DNA from: Brucella anthropi_A
GTDB taxonomy: Bacteria > Pseudomonadota > Alphaproteobacteria > Rhizobiales > Rhizobiaceae
Length of the DNA stretch: 64,000 bases
Assembly: GCF_046630315.1 (NCBI RefSeq)
Contig: NZ_LQBD01000035.1
Span: 124,001-188,000, forward strand
Direction: 5' to 3'
The notes under the pieces were generated by a model. It worked only from the letters and a program-made list of their open reading frames with translations. It made no database searches and was not told the origin of the DNA. Made by a program: the position numbers and the translations under genes. Below are positions 46,244-55,378 of the stretch, one piece after another (position 1 is the stretch's first letter; each line of letters opens with the position of its first letter).

Positions 46244-46840
46244 ATGTTCCAATCCATTACCGACCGTCTTCTCGCGGACGTCCGACTGAACGCGTCTGCT
46301 TATAAATTCCCACCGTCGCAGGTTCTGAAGTGCCATGGCGAACCACTTTTCCGTTCGCAACAAGCACGCAATCTGGCATGCCTTTTTGACCTGTCTCCTA
46401 ACGTAGTTTCCTGGACTTGTTTGCCGGTACTACTTAGGTTTGGAGACGGTTTTCATATTCCGGATTTTGCAGTCCAACGAAACGACGGCGATTATCTAGT
46501 TGATGCGGCACGAACACCAGAATGGGCAATCGAAGCCGCCGAAACTGATGGCTGGCACTACGACTGCGTCAGTTACAAGCACGACGACAATGCTGTGCTC
46601 ATCGCAAACGCCATTGATTTGCTACCTTATGCGCGAACCTCGACTGTTTCGCTTTCTGACCGCCTGCGCCTGCTGACCGTTCTTGACGACGATGGCCCTC
46701 TTCCACTTAAGCATTGTGTTCAACTCCTCCGAAATACAGGCGAACCAATGGCGACAATCGCCGCGCTCTATTTCTCTGGTGAAATCGTATTCGATTTAAC
46801 CAAGAGGATAGCTCCGGAAACACGCGTTTCCAGAACCTAA
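46244..46840 (+). CDS. TnsA-fold-like protein with degenerate nuclease site
   Basis: A 198-residue protein. The N-terminal half follows the TnsA endonuclease layout: RSQQARNLACLFDLSPNVV where TnsA has ES-x-x-E, then FHIPDFAV with the PDF aspartate, then DYLVDAAR where a Q/E-x-K would be expected. The first Glu and the Lys seem replaced, so it may bind but not cut DNA. The C-terminal half (about 135-198) looks like a winged-helix domain. AGAGGAACTC lies before the ATG. It is the first gene of a three-gene set behind a LexA box. The assignment rests on motif layout only. Confidence 0.55.
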   Translation: MFQSITDRLLADVRLNASAYKFPPSQVLKCHGEPLFRSQQARNLACLFDLSPNVVSWTCLPVLLRFGDGFHIPDFAVQRNDGDYLVDAARTPEWAIEAAETDGWHYDCVSYKHDDNAVLIANAIDLLPYARTSTVSLSDRLRLLTVLDDDGPLPLKHCVQLLRNTGEPMATIAALYFSGEIVFDLTKRIAPETRVSRT

Positions 46841-46905
46841 TTCACCTCCACAATCCTAAATGATGCAAATCGGCGTTTACGCGCCCGATGATGAGGAGTC
46901 TTACG

Positions 46906-47220
46906 ATGAATAGCCAAAATTATCTGAACGACATGATCAGCAAACTCCACCAATTGATCGATGATCTGAAGATGCTCCGAGATAGCAAAAAGCCAGATCA
47001 TGAAATTCTCGATGACAGTCCCACGCTATATGACTGGAACCAGACTACTCGACCTGCGGCATGTCTAGAAGGACTGGTTCAGGAACATCCTTTGCTTGGT
47101 CGCAACAGGCTCATCATCACGAGCGATCTCTACTATCTCGACCCTGAAATGCGGTTCGCACGCACACTTTCCAGATTCTATCGGCTTGGCAATCCAGCCA
47201 GGTTCAGAAACCAACATTAA
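46906..47220 (+). CDS. Small DUF6634-like protein
   Basis: A 104-residue protein with a helical N-terminus and a conserved-looking core: LYDWNQTTRPAACLEGLVQEHP, ITSDLYYLDPEMRFARTLSRFYRLG. I recall this pattern from DUF6634 proteins of Rhizobiales accessory regions; no function is known to me. GAGGAG before the ATG at 46906 sets the start. It lies between the TnsA-like gene and the AAA/M41 protease gene on the same strand. Confidence 0.6.
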   Translation: MNSQNYLNDMISKLHQLIDDLKMLRDSKKPDHEILDDSPTLYDWNQTTRPAACLEGLVQEHPLLGRNRLIITSDLYYLDPEMRFARTLSRFYRLGNPARFRNQH

Positions 47221-47315
47221 ATCGATGAGGGCAACATCAATGAAACTGATCCGAATATCAAATCGCTACTGCCGGTCTTCCCTTCTCCTACTTCCACCCA
47301 GTGCGAGTAAACAGA

Positions 47316-49262
47316 ATGAAGTATTTCCAACGAACACAAGACAGCTTGGCCCTGGAGCTGGCTCGGGCACACGTCACTAGGCAAATTCGAAAACACGACC
47401 TTCATCAATTTCTAGCAGGACGAGTGTGCACTCTTGCTATCATTATTGATCACCAAGAAGATCTGGAATTCTACGAACGCGCGCTTACTGAGATCAAACA
47501 CTACTGTGCAGGCCCGCGCTCCCAAAGGATCATCACAATCGACGAAAAGCAGGCGCAACGCCAAAAGCGGTTAAAGCGACCAACCGAGGAATTTTCGTGG
47601 GCAAGGCAAACCGTCTTCTTGACGCACAATGAGTTATCATTGCCTGAACACGTATCGGCAACAGCAGAATACGTTGTTCCCATTAAAACCGACGTATCAC
47701 TTTGCGAAGCCGTTGCTCGGGATTTTCAGTACACTAAAATTGAACTTTCGAAAATCGATGAGCTTCGTGACGTTTCCCTGAGCCGCATCGTGACGTTTAT
47801 CACGCAAAATTGGACTGAGGCGGAAATCAAAAAGAAGCTTCATCAATTCGCTTCCGCCACAAAGATTTCTCAAGAATGCCATGTCACAGATATCAATTTA
47901 GACAATCTAGTTGGATACGGCCAGGCTGCTATCTGGGGTAAGCTTCTAGCCAGCGATCTTAGTCTTTACCGTGCCGGTCATTTACCTTGGTCAGATATTG
48001 ATCGGGGAATCCTTCTCAGCGGTCCGCCAGGTGTGGGAAAGACCCTCTTTGCTCGTGCGCTGGCCAACACATGCAACATTCCACTGTACGCGCATTCACT
48101 TGCTCGCTGGCAATCGCAAGGCAGTCTGAATGATCTGCTGCAAGCTATGCAGTCGGCTTTCGAAGAAGCCAGAAAAAACGCTCCGGCAATTCTCTTTCTA
48201 GACGAGATCGATAGCTTCGGTAATCGAGCTAATCTATCGGGACATAACGCGAATTATGGGCGGCAAGTCATCAATGGACTGCTCGAACACCTTGATGGAG
48301 TCAGTAACAGAGAAGGTGTTTTCGTTATTGCGGCAACAAACATGCCAGACTTAATTGACCCTGCAATCACGCGTTCCGGGCGCATCGAACATCATGTGTC
48401 GATCACACTACCCGAACCCGTTGAACGTGAAGGGATTCTTCGATTTCACCTCGGTCGTGATCTCGAAGGAGATGATATCTCGGACATTGCGGAGAGTTTG
48501 ACCGAGGCATCTGGAGCAGATATCGCAAAGTTTGTGCGTCAAGCTCGACATATCGCGCGTTTGGAAAAACGGCCTTTGGCGCTGTCCGATTTGCTGAGAT
48601 TAAAACCAGCTACTACACCCCTTCAGCCTGACGACATTCACCGTATTGCTGTTCACGAAGCTGGACATGTCGTCGTCGCTCACGCCCTTTCGGAAAGCCT
48701 CGACATGGTGCCGGTTTCGGTAATGATCAATCGCGGAGTCCAAAGCGGAACCGCTCGTCTGGGCGGCGTCAAAATGCGTAATACAGAGCCTAAGATTGTC
48801 AAATTACGAGAAAATTACGACGCCGAGATTTGCAGCTATCTAGGTGGCCTGGCGGCCGAACAGGTTATTCTTGGAGCTCATTCCGATGGCGGTGGAGGAG
48901 TAGCTGGGTCAGATATTTCGAAAGCGACCGAGATTGCCATCAGGATGGAAGTTTCGTTCGGTCTGGGGGAAAATCTAACATTCTGGGCCAGCCATGACGA
49001 GTGCAAGCCCGACTTTGTAAAATGCAATCCGCGACTGCAGGCCCTTGTCGATAAGACTCTTCAATCCTGTTTTGCCAAGGCATGCGAGATCATCGAAGCT
49101 AAACAAGACTTCTTGTTATCTGTCTCAGCTATTCTGGAAAGAAACGGTGAAATCAAAGAGGATGAGCTTTTGACGGTTTTGTCTGGTTCCGGCACAGACC
49201 TTCAGCCTGAACAGCTAAGATCCAATTATATCGACAATTACCCCGGCTTCTCCGAACATTAG
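47316..49262 (+). CDS. Soluble FtsH-like AAA ATPase/M41 metalloprotease
   Basis: A 648-residue protein. The N-terminal ~210 residues are not recognised and hold no membrane segment, unlike FtsH. The AAA module has Walker A GPPGVGKT (236-243), Walker B LFLDEIDS (D296/E297) and an SRH region ATNMPDLIDPAITRSGRIE. The peptidase domain has HEAGH (447-451) and a likely third zinc ligand in GSDISKATEIA (about D533). It should unfold and degrade cytoplasmic proteins. The ATG at 47316 is used; a GTG at 47301 is possible. Its 3' end overlaps the convergent deaminase gene by 48 bases. Confidence 0.8.
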   Translation: MKYFQRTQDSLALELARAHVTRQIRKHDLHQFLAGRVCTLAIIIDHQEDLEFYERALTEIKHYCAGPRSQRIITIDEKQAQRQKRLKRPTEEFSWARQTVFLTHNELSLPEHVSATAEYVVPIKTDVSLCEAVARDFQYTKIELSKIDELRDVSLSRIVTFITQNWTEAEIKKKLHQFASATKISQECHVTDINLDNLVGYGQAAIWGKLLASDLSLYRAGHLPWSDIDRGILLSGPPGVGKTLFARALANTCNIPLYAHSLARWQSQGSLNDLLQAMQSAFEEARKNAPAILFLDEIDSFGNRANLSGHNANYGRQVINGLLEHLDGVSNREGVFVIAATNMPDLIDPAITRSGRIEHHVSITLPEPVEREGILRFHLGRDLEGDDISDIAESLTEASGADIAKFVRQARHIARLEKRPLALSDLLRLKPATTPLQPDDIHRIAVHEAGHVVVAHALSESLDMVPVSVMINRGVQSGTARLGGVKMRNTEPKIVKLRENYDAEICSYLGGLAAEQVILGAHSDGGGGVAGSDISKATEIAIRMEVSFGLGENLTFWASHDECKPDFVKCNPRLQALVDKTLQSCFAKACEIIEAKQDFLLSVSAILERNGEIKEDELLTVLSGSGTDLQPEQLRSNYIDNYPGFSEH

Positions 49263-49685
49263 ACGAGCTTCGTCAAAGGCTTCCTTCCATCTCGGTGAAT
49301 CAGAGATATGGTCAGTCACGACGCGAATAATTCCGCTTTGTATAATTAACCCGGCACAGGTAGCGCAAGGATGCAGAGGACTTACATAAAGGGTGCAGCC
49401 CGTTAATGATTGAGCCGCAGATATAATTGCATTGGCCTCAGCATGCACAACTCTCAATAGCTTTCGACGACGATCTTTGTATATTTCTGGATCGTCGTCA
49501 CAGCGTCTTGGAAAACCATTCCAACCTTTTGATGCGATAGTACCGTCCGGACGTAATATGCATGCGCCTACTTGCCTATCAGTATCCTTCGACATCGTCG
49601 CTGACAGTTGTGCTTCCTTCAAACCATATTCATCCCATCGTTTGCTTTTCAATGCGAACTCCGAATCCAATAAAAGTGGTAGCAT
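49215..49685 (-). CDS. dCMP/cytidine deaminase-family protein
   Basis: A 156-residue zinc deaminase with the catalytic HAEANAI and PCATCAGLI motifs, and the dCMP-deaminase-like N-terminal LSATMSKDTDRQVGACIL. It likely converts dCMP to dUMP or acts on a related nucleotide. The ATG at 49685 is my choice; a GTG at 49724 is the alternative. It is convergent with, and overlaps, the AAA/M41 gene. Phage-related or defence deaminases share this fold, so the substrate is uncertain. Confidence 0.85.
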   Translation of the reverse strand: MLPLLLDSEFALKSKRWDEYGLKEAQLSATMSKDTDRQVGACILRPDGTIASKGWNGFPRRCDDDPEIYKDRRRKLLRVVHAEANAIISAAQSLTGCTLYVSPLHPCATCAGLIIQSGIIRVVTDHISDSPRWKEAFDEARLMFGEAGVIVDIIGS

Positions 49686-49898
49686 TCCCAATGGCCTTCT
49701 ATGGTCAAACCAGCATGAAACCACTAATAGCTCTTATCTGTTAAGATGAATACAGAGATCGCAACAAAGTTCATTCTGCTCCAATAGTTATTCTGAATAT
49801 GCTTCCAAGCCTATTCATCGAAACACTGTTACCACACACAAAGACGCCTGATGCTGGCTATAATCAATCATTTCCCAGCTCATAACCCAGGAATCAGT

Positions 49899-50357
49899 AT
49901 GCAGAAATTTTTACTTCGTCGACTTGAATTGAGCGATATGGATTGCGCCGCTATCGTTCACCGTGCTGCGTTTGATGACCGGTTGCCCTGGTTGGCTGGA
50001 CTGCATACTCCAGCTGAAGATCAGTGGTTTTACCGGGAGCGTGTTTTTAACGCCTGCTCGGTGTGGGGAGCGTTCGAGAATGATGAACTGGTGGGTATTA
50101 TCGCTTTCCGCGATGGCTGGATCGACCAGCTTTATATCCTGCCAACGGCGCAAGGAAAAGGCATTGGAACCGCCCTGCTTCAGATTGCAAAGTCAGAAGC
50201 TGTCGAACTATCTCTTTGGACTTTTCAACGTAATGACGCGGCACGACGCTTCTATGAAAAGCATGGATTTGTCGTAGTCAAAGAAACTGACGGGTCGGAC
50301 AATGAAGAGCGCGAACCAGATGTCCTCTATTCGTTGCACCCTTCATCGGGACAATAG
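49899..50357 (+). CDS. GNAT-family N-acetyltransferase
   Basis: A 152-residue protein with the acetyl-CoA motif LPTAQGKGIGTALLQ (about 84-98) and the C-terminal NDAARRFYEKHGF. AGGAATCAGT before the ATG at 49899 fixes the start at MQKFLLRRL. The substrate is unknown. It is the first of several GNAT genes in this part of the window. Confidence 0.85.
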   Translation: MQKFLLRRLELSDMDCAAIVHRAAFDDRLPWLAGLHTPAEDQWFYRERVFNACSVWGAFENDELVGIIAFRDGWIDQLYILPTAQGKGIGTALLQIAKSEAVELSLWTFQRNDAARRFYEKHGFVVVKETDGSDNEEREPDVLYSLHPSSGQ

Positions 50358-50412
50358 TAATGTTCTGGCCGGGAAAACAGGGCGTGATCAAGCGACAACT
50401 TCAGAACTTCTG

Positions 50413-50883
50413 CTAACTCTTCTGAATGGTACTGCCTGCTTTTTGAGCCGCAACTCGGTGATCAATACGCTCTATAAATCGATAAGCCCGAGCAATAGGA
50501 TCTCCCAAATACTGACCGGGACCAAGCATCTTACGTTCGTTCAAGTCGTCCGTATCAAGAAGGTCGAAATCCACCTTTTCAAGACAGCCGTTCCATCCAT
50601 CTGAATATCGCTTCGACCAAGCGCGTGTAAGGTACTGTAGAAGGCGAATTCGGTCGGAATAGCCATGATAATCAAATGCTATCCTTCCGTTCGTCACAAA
50701 GACATGGTTTCCAGCGAACCCTTCGCCGGGAATTAACCGCTCGGCATAAAAGCCTGAAAGCGGGGGACGGAGAAGATAAACGCCTGCGAGGATATGACAT
50801 GCACCATTACCGAAGAATACGCGGTCGGGTAACGCCCATCTGCGCTGGGGATCACGTTTTATGCCGGGCTTGAGCTTGTACAT
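50413..50883 (-). CDS. Conserved hypothetical protein
   Basis: A 156-residue protein with no signal peptide or TM. It has a mixed alpha/beta pattern with segments such as GNGACHILAGVYLL, GFAGNHVFVTNG and AFDYHGYSDRIRLLQYL. I do not recognise the family, though similar proteins are common in Rhizobiales accessory DNA by my recollection. It is convergent with the GNAT gene and divergent from the ASCH gene. Confidence 0.6.
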   Translation of the reverse strand: MYKLKPGIKRDPQRRWALPDRVFFGNGACHILAGVYLLRPPLSGFYAERLIPGEGFAGNHVFVTNGRIAFDYHGYSDRIRLLQYLTRAWSKRYSDGWNGCLEKVDFDLLDTDDLNERKMLGPGQYLGDPIARAYRFIERIDHRVAAQKAGSTIQKS

Positions 50884-51001
50884 TATTCGATTTTATGCTC
50901 GCATCACCGTGAAAGGAAGCCCAATACAACTCAAATAGATACGAACAATTCTTTACTTTGATTGCGCTACGATCAGTTTGACCAGCCCAGAGGAGGAAGC
51001 G

Positions 51002-51364
51002 ATAAAAGCCCTGTCTATTGTCCGCCCTAGCGGACAGCGTATTGCATCAGGTGAGAAAACACTCGAAGTTCGCCGCTGGAGTCCGAATTTAACGCCATTC
51101 GAAGATTTGCTGATCGTCGAGAACGGGCGCTTTCTTCATCAGGAACATGATGAAGATTACGACGGCATTCCTGTTGCAGTTGTTAAGGTGAAAGCTGTTC
51201 GTCCGTTCACGCTTTCAGATATGGAAGCGGCTTGCGCTTCTTATTTTGAAGATGGATGGCTGGCATGGGAACTCATCAGTGTGCGCCCAATACAAACAAC
51301 CGACCGTATTCTCGCGGCGCGTGGTATCTACAATGTTGATTGGCAGTCACCAGACAATTTTTAA
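51002..51364 (+). CDS. ASCH-domain protein, apparent ATA start
   Basis: About 120 residues beginning KALSIVRPSGQRIASGEKTLEVRRW, the ASCH signature, an RNA-binding fold related to PUA. Family members normally start M-K-A-L-S-I. A perfect GAGGAGG lies 6 bases before ATA at 51002, exactly where ATG would be expected; the only upstream in-frame start is TTG at 50978 without a ribosome site. The start codon may have mutated, or ATA is used inefficiently. Confidence 0.65.
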   Translation: MKALSIVRPSGQRIASGEKTLEVRRWSPNLTPFEDLLIVENGRFLHQEHDEDYDGIPVAVVKVKAVRPFTLSDMEAACASYFEDGWLAWELISVRPIQTTDRILAARGIYNVDWQSPDNF

Positions 51365-51428
51365 CAGTCGTTACGCGGCGGGTTCCCACAGGGATAAACT
51401 CTCAGCCAAACCGACAGTGAAGAAACGA

Positions 51429-52058
51429 TTACCAAACGCCATTGGGCGATGATTTTCCAGTGGCACAGGAAATCGTCAATCCAACCTTTTCATTGGGCAT
51501 CAATAGCTCTTTGTTCGGCTCAAATAGCCAGGTCCTCCAATCGTCTGCACCAAGAATTGCAGGCATACGTTCCTGAAATTTCTGCAGATATCTATTTGCG
51601 TTACTCGTAATCACGGCGCAACTCCAGACACTTTTACCGCACTCTTTATCGAGCCAGATCTCGTAAACACCTGCAAAGTTAAGTGGCCTTCCATCTGTTC
51701 CAAAAATTTGCCGCTTATTTCCGTCTCTACTGCCAGTTGACCAGCCGAAAAAACAGCTCGCCGGTATGATGCATCGCTTTCGCAAGAATGCGTTGCGAAA
51801 CATTCGTTTGGTATCGATGGTTTCAGTATCGGCATATAACGCCAATGGAGCTGTATTTGAATTATCTCTCCACCAGCCTGGGATCAGTCCCCAGCGCATC
51901 GGTCGATAGGCGACCTGACCGTCTTGTTTTATCACTACACCGACATTTTGTTTTGGACGAACAGGTTGAGAAGTTTGCAAAGGTCGCGAGGTCGAAACCA
52001 GGTTATACATCGACTGAATGTCCTCACGCGCGTAAGCTTGCGCAAAACGTCCGTACAT
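51429..52058 (-). CDS. SRAP (YedK/HMCES)-fold protein with catalytic residues replaced
   Basis: A 209-residue protein with the SRAP framework: M-Y-G-R-F-A-Q at the start, MRWGLIPGWW, ADTETIDTKRMFRNAF, RCIIPASCFFGW and ERMPAILGADDWRTWL. Active SRAP proteins begin Met-Cys-Gly-Arg-Phe; here residue 2 is Tyr. The catalytic Glu of GF-x-EW is Gly, the N-A-R motif before ET is changed to Y-A-D, and the His before the D/E-R-x-P segment is Gln. GGAGGAGCTGTC before the ATG shows the start is correct. It cannot form the usual thiazolidine crosslink to abasic DNA. The C-terminus is also short. Confidence 0.85.
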   Translation of the reverse strand: MYGRFAQAYAREDIQSMYNLVSTSRPLQTSQPVRPKQNVGVVIKQDGQVAYRPMRWGLIPGWWRDNSNTAPLALYADTETIDTKRMFRNAFLRKRCIIPASCFFGWSTGSRDGNKRQIFGTDGRPLNFAGVYEIWLDKECGKSVWSCAVITSNANRYLQKFQERMPAILGADDWRTWLFEPNKELLMPNEKVGLTISCATGKSSPNGVW

Positions 52059-52304
52059 GACAGCTCCTCCGACTGCGCCAAAAGAATAATCTTATTTCTA
52101 TCCCTGAGCTTATAATATTATTGTTGGGATCAGACCTGAGATCATAGGAATAATATAAATATCAGTACAACTGGCAATCGCCATCTATCACGCAATTGTG
52201 GAATTGAACGCCTTGCTTCAATGGCAAGAACGCAGTTAGGTTACCGATAACTGCGAACTGGCATCGATTTTATGTGCGCCTCGCTTACGATTGGACGAAA
52301 TACA

Positions 52305-53690
52305 ATGTTGAGAAAACACATTATACTGTCGGCCCTTGTGATGAGTACTTCCATGATGGCGATGACTGTCGGGCGGGCAGACAGCATCGGCGGTGCACTG
52401 ACAAAAGCATATCAGTTCAATGCAGAACTTAACTCCGGTCGCGCTGGCGTTCGCGTAACGGACGAAAATGTTGCAATAGCGAAATCCAATTACAGGCCGA
52501 CGATCACCGGAAGCGCCGGTTTAACCTACGCGAATAACAAGAGGGCCAATTATAGCCTGCGACTGACAACTGGATCATTCGGGGTGCAGATCGACCAGAT
52601 TCTGTTCGATGGATTTCAGACAAAGAACAATGTCTTGGCTGCAAAGGCCCGGTCTGCCGCCTCTTTCGAACAACTACGTAGCACCGAAGAACTAACCTTG
52701 TTCAGCGCCGCCCAAGCATACATGAATGTGTATCATGATCGGCTAGCCGCAGAACTTACTCGCCAAAACCTTGGTTTCGGTAATGAACAGGTTCGCTCGT
52801 CGAGAGCCCGCCTGGACGTGGGAGAAGGCACGCGGACGGACGTCGCTCAAACTGAAGCTTTTCGCGCTAACGCGGTTGCGGCTGTCAGTGCAGCCGATGC
52901 TCAGGTGAAAACAAGCGAGGCGATCTACAGGAGGACAATAGGTGTTGAGCCTGGCCGTTTGCAGACGGCTACACCGATCACACAATTACTCCCGCGTAAC
53001 CTCAACGCAGCATTTTCGATTGCGTATAAGGAACACCCGGCAATTATTGCCGCAAATTATCTTGTCGACGCGGCAGGGCATACGGTGAAAGCATCCGAGG
53101 GTGCATTGTTGCCTCAGGTTTCGGCAAGTGCCAGCATCGCACGCGAGTACAGCAATACTGAAGGAGCACCATCAGGAGCGTCGACGCAGAACGGGTTTGG
53201 AACCTCCGCGAATGTCGGGGTTGGTGTCAACATTCCAATTTATCAGGGTGGACGTCTGTCAGCTCAGGTACGCCAATCGAAAGAAAGCCTGAGCCAGACC
53301 AGAATAGACGTAGATGTCAGCAGCGACCAGGTTCGGAAGGCAGTCGCCGATGCTTGGGCTTCATATGAGAGTTCTCGGGCTAACGTTCAGGCTATGAAAA
53401 CAAATGTTTCAGCAGCTCAGCTCGCATTAAGCGGGGTGATTGAAGAACGAAACGTTGGACAGCGGACCACTCTGAACGTACTTGAAGCCCAGCAGGACCT
53501 CATCAACGCAAAGCTCAATCTTGTCGCCGCAGAACGTGATTATGTTCTGTCCACATATGCCATTGTGCAATCTGTCGGACGTCTTTCACCTGAAAGACTG
53601 GGCTTGAAAGTCGCGAAATACGATCCCAAAGAACACTACAATGCCGTCAAGGATAAATGGATCGGCATTCGCACGCCTGATGGACGTTGA
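52305..53690 (+). CDS. TolC-family outer membrane channel protein
   Basis: A 461-residue protein with a signal peptide (MLRKHIILSALVMSTSMMAMTVGRADS) and the duplicated TolC helical/beta layout: FGVQIDQILFDGFQT in the first repeat and GVGVNIPIYQGGRLSAQVRQ in the second. RTDVAQTEA and RTTLNVLEAQQDLINAKLNLV mark the two helical hairpins. It is similar to Brucella BepC-type channels that work with RND or type I exporters. No partner pump is adjacent, so it may be an extra TolC copy. Confidence 0.9.
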   Translation: MLRKHIILSALVMSTSMMAMTVGRADSIGGALTKAYQFNAELNSGRAGVRVTDENVAIAKSNYRPTITGSAGLTYANNKRANYSLRLTTGSFGVQIDQILFDGFQTKNNVLAAKARSAASFEQLRSTEELTLFSAAQAYMNVYHDRLAAELTRQNLGFGNEQVRSSRARLDVGEGTRTDVAQTEAFRANAVAAVSAADAQVKTSEAIYRRTIGVEPGRLQTATPITQLLPRNLNAAFSIAYKEHPAIIAANYLVDAAGHTVKASEGALLPQVSASASIAREYSNTEGAPSGASTQNGFGTSANVGVGVNIPIYQGGRLSAQVRQSKESLSQTRIDVDVSSDQVRKAVADAWASYESSRANVQAMKTNVSAAQLALSGVIEERNVGQRTTLNVLEAQQDLINAKLNLVAAERDYVLSTYAIVQSVGRLSPERLGLKVAKYDPKEHYNAVKDKWIGIRTPDGR

Positions 53691-53849
53691 AATCGAGGTT
53701 GGATTTTCGATTTAGCAAACCGCTATGACCATGTCAGCAAGCGTGGTCATCTTCTAGGTATTCATGAATTCCACTCTCGACCTTAATTTCTGCCATTCCA
53801 AGGTTCTCGGAAGCTTCCTGTAAGCCACCGCTGATTTCTGCGGAGTGTT

Positions 53850-53875
53850 GAGATATAAAGATGTCCTTATATCTC
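53850..53875. promoter_or_regulatory. Perfect inverted repeat GAGATATAA/TTATATCTC
   Basis: A 9-bp perfect palindrome with an 8-base spacer, about 65 bases before the methyltransferase ATG. It could be an operator or part of a promoter. The remainder of 53691-53939 has no gene. Confidence 0.35.
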
Positions 53876-53939
53876 GCATTGCCATCGCTGGCTTTGGTAA
53901 TTAACGTTGATCAGGTGTCAAAAATTTGGGTCGAGGACG

Positions 53940-54533
53940 ATGCAGGGAATACAGGGTTATGCGGAAAACGCTGAAAGGCTAGCCACGCAGTACGAAAGCA
54001 TCACCTTTGCGGACGTGCACAGGGATGTCTTGCACCTATTTCCATCAAAACCTTCTAGCATTTGCGATATTGGCGCTGGCTCCGGGCGCGACGCTGCTGC
54101 TCTGGCAGCTCAGGGACATAGGGTCGTCGCGGTCGAGCCTACCGAGGCACTGCGCAATGAAGGAATGCGATTGCATAACGACAAGGCAATCGAATGGATT
54201 GACGACCATCTACCTTCGCTTGACCATCTACGAACACGGGACGAGCGCTTCGATTTGATCTTGCTCACCGCCGTTTGGATGCACCTAGATGAGGCCGAAC
54301 AATACTTAGGAATGGCGTCACTGGCAGGCCTCCTTACGGAAGGCGGGCGGATCAGTATGTCCTTGCGACATGGTCCAGTTCCCCATGGACGGCGGATGTT
54401 TGATGTTTCGAGCGATCAGACGACCAAACTTGCCTCATCATTCGACCTTCAACTGGTAGATAGCGTTGATCGCGAGGACATGCTTGGCCGAACCGACGTG
54501 AGTTGGAGCTTTGTCGTGTTTCAGAAGCGATAA
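53940..54533 (+). CDS. Class I SAM-dependent methyltransferase
   Basis: A 197-residue Rossmann-fold methyltransferase: motif I SSICDIGAGSGRDAAALA (about 38-55), motif II VVAVEPTEAL and a motif IV-like FDLILLTAVWMHL. GAGGACG immediately before the ATG at 53940 selects MQGIQGYAENAE as the start. The substrate is unknown. It is monocistronic. Confidence 0.85.
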   Translation: MQGIQGYAENAERLATQYESITFADVHRDVLHLFPSKPSSICDIGAGSGRDAAALAAQGHRVVAVEPTEALRNEGMRLHNDKAIEWIDDHLPSLDHLRTRDERFDLILLTAVWMHLDEAEQYLGMASLAGLLTEGGRISMSLRHGPVPHGRRMFDVSSDQTTKLASSFDLQLVDSVDREDMLGRTDVSWSFVVFQKR

Positions 54534-54793
54534 CAATGGGACCGCGACTATCCGCCAACGCCAAGCCAAAAAGCTGCTAGTCGACTTCCCACCCCACAGT
54601 TGCCAGACCGATGTCGCCCCATCAAGGCATAGGAGGAGCATTAGCTGCATTCAAATTTGCATCAGTATAAGTCTTTAGCTGAATCGTTCATTGTCGGTTT
54701 CTAACGGCCCCGCCGGGAATGGCTCTTGCTACGAGCCAAGGCGATATTTAGTAAATTACCCGATGTGCGCGATAGTATAGAGGCTGGGTTTGG

Positions 54794-55378
54794 ATGTTAT
54801 TTTTAGTGAGGCACGGACAAACTGAATTCAACGCCGCTGGTCGATGGCAAGGCCAGTGCGACTCTCCGTTAACTGAACTTGGACGAGCCCAAGCCTCTGC
54901 CGTCGCGGGGATTCTCAGGCAACGAGGGCTAGATGAGTACACCAAAATTGTATCGAGCCCTCTCGGTCGAGCGATCCAGACTGCAGAGATTATTGCCAAT
55001 TCGCTGGAAGTGGTTGAGCCGGTGATGCTCGATGAGCGATTGAAAGAAGTCGGTATGGGGTCATGGGATGGATTGACTGACGCCGAAATTGAGATCAAGT
55101 CGCCCAACGTCCGAGATGGATTGGGGAGCAATGAATGGTTTTTCCATTCTTCCGACGGTGAACGATACACAGATATGTTGGATCGGGTTCGCGCTGCCCT
55201 GGACGATCTGCTAGTTGATCAATGCGTACCGAAAATCGTCGTTTGTCATGGTGTGACAAGTCGCTTGCTCAGAGGAATCCATTGCGATCTCAGCAAAGAT
55301 GAAATGCTTGAATTGGACGTCCCGCAAAATGCCGCATTCCTTCTAACGGAACCCGGTTTGGTCGAGCGCCTTGACTAA
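54794..55378 (+). CDS. Histidine phosphatase family protein
   Basis: A 194-residue phosphoglycerate-mutase-like protein with the catalytic LVRHGQTEFN near the N-terminus, the SSPLGRAIQTAEII arginine motif, the catalytic-acid region LDERLKEVGMGSWDG, and the second His in VVCHGVTSR. It is probably a small-molecule phosphatase. The 54534-54793 gap before it holds nothing recognisable. Confidence 0.88.
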   Translation: MLFLVRHGQTEFNAAGRWQGQCDSPLTELGRAQASAVAGILRQRGLDEYTKIVSSPLGRAIQTAEIIANSLEVVEPVMLDERLKEVGMGSWDGLTDAEIEIKSPNVRDGLGSNEWFFHSSDGERYTDMLDRVRAALDDLLVDQCVPKIVVCHGVTSRLLRGIHCDLSKDEMLELDVPQNAAFLLTEPGLVERLD

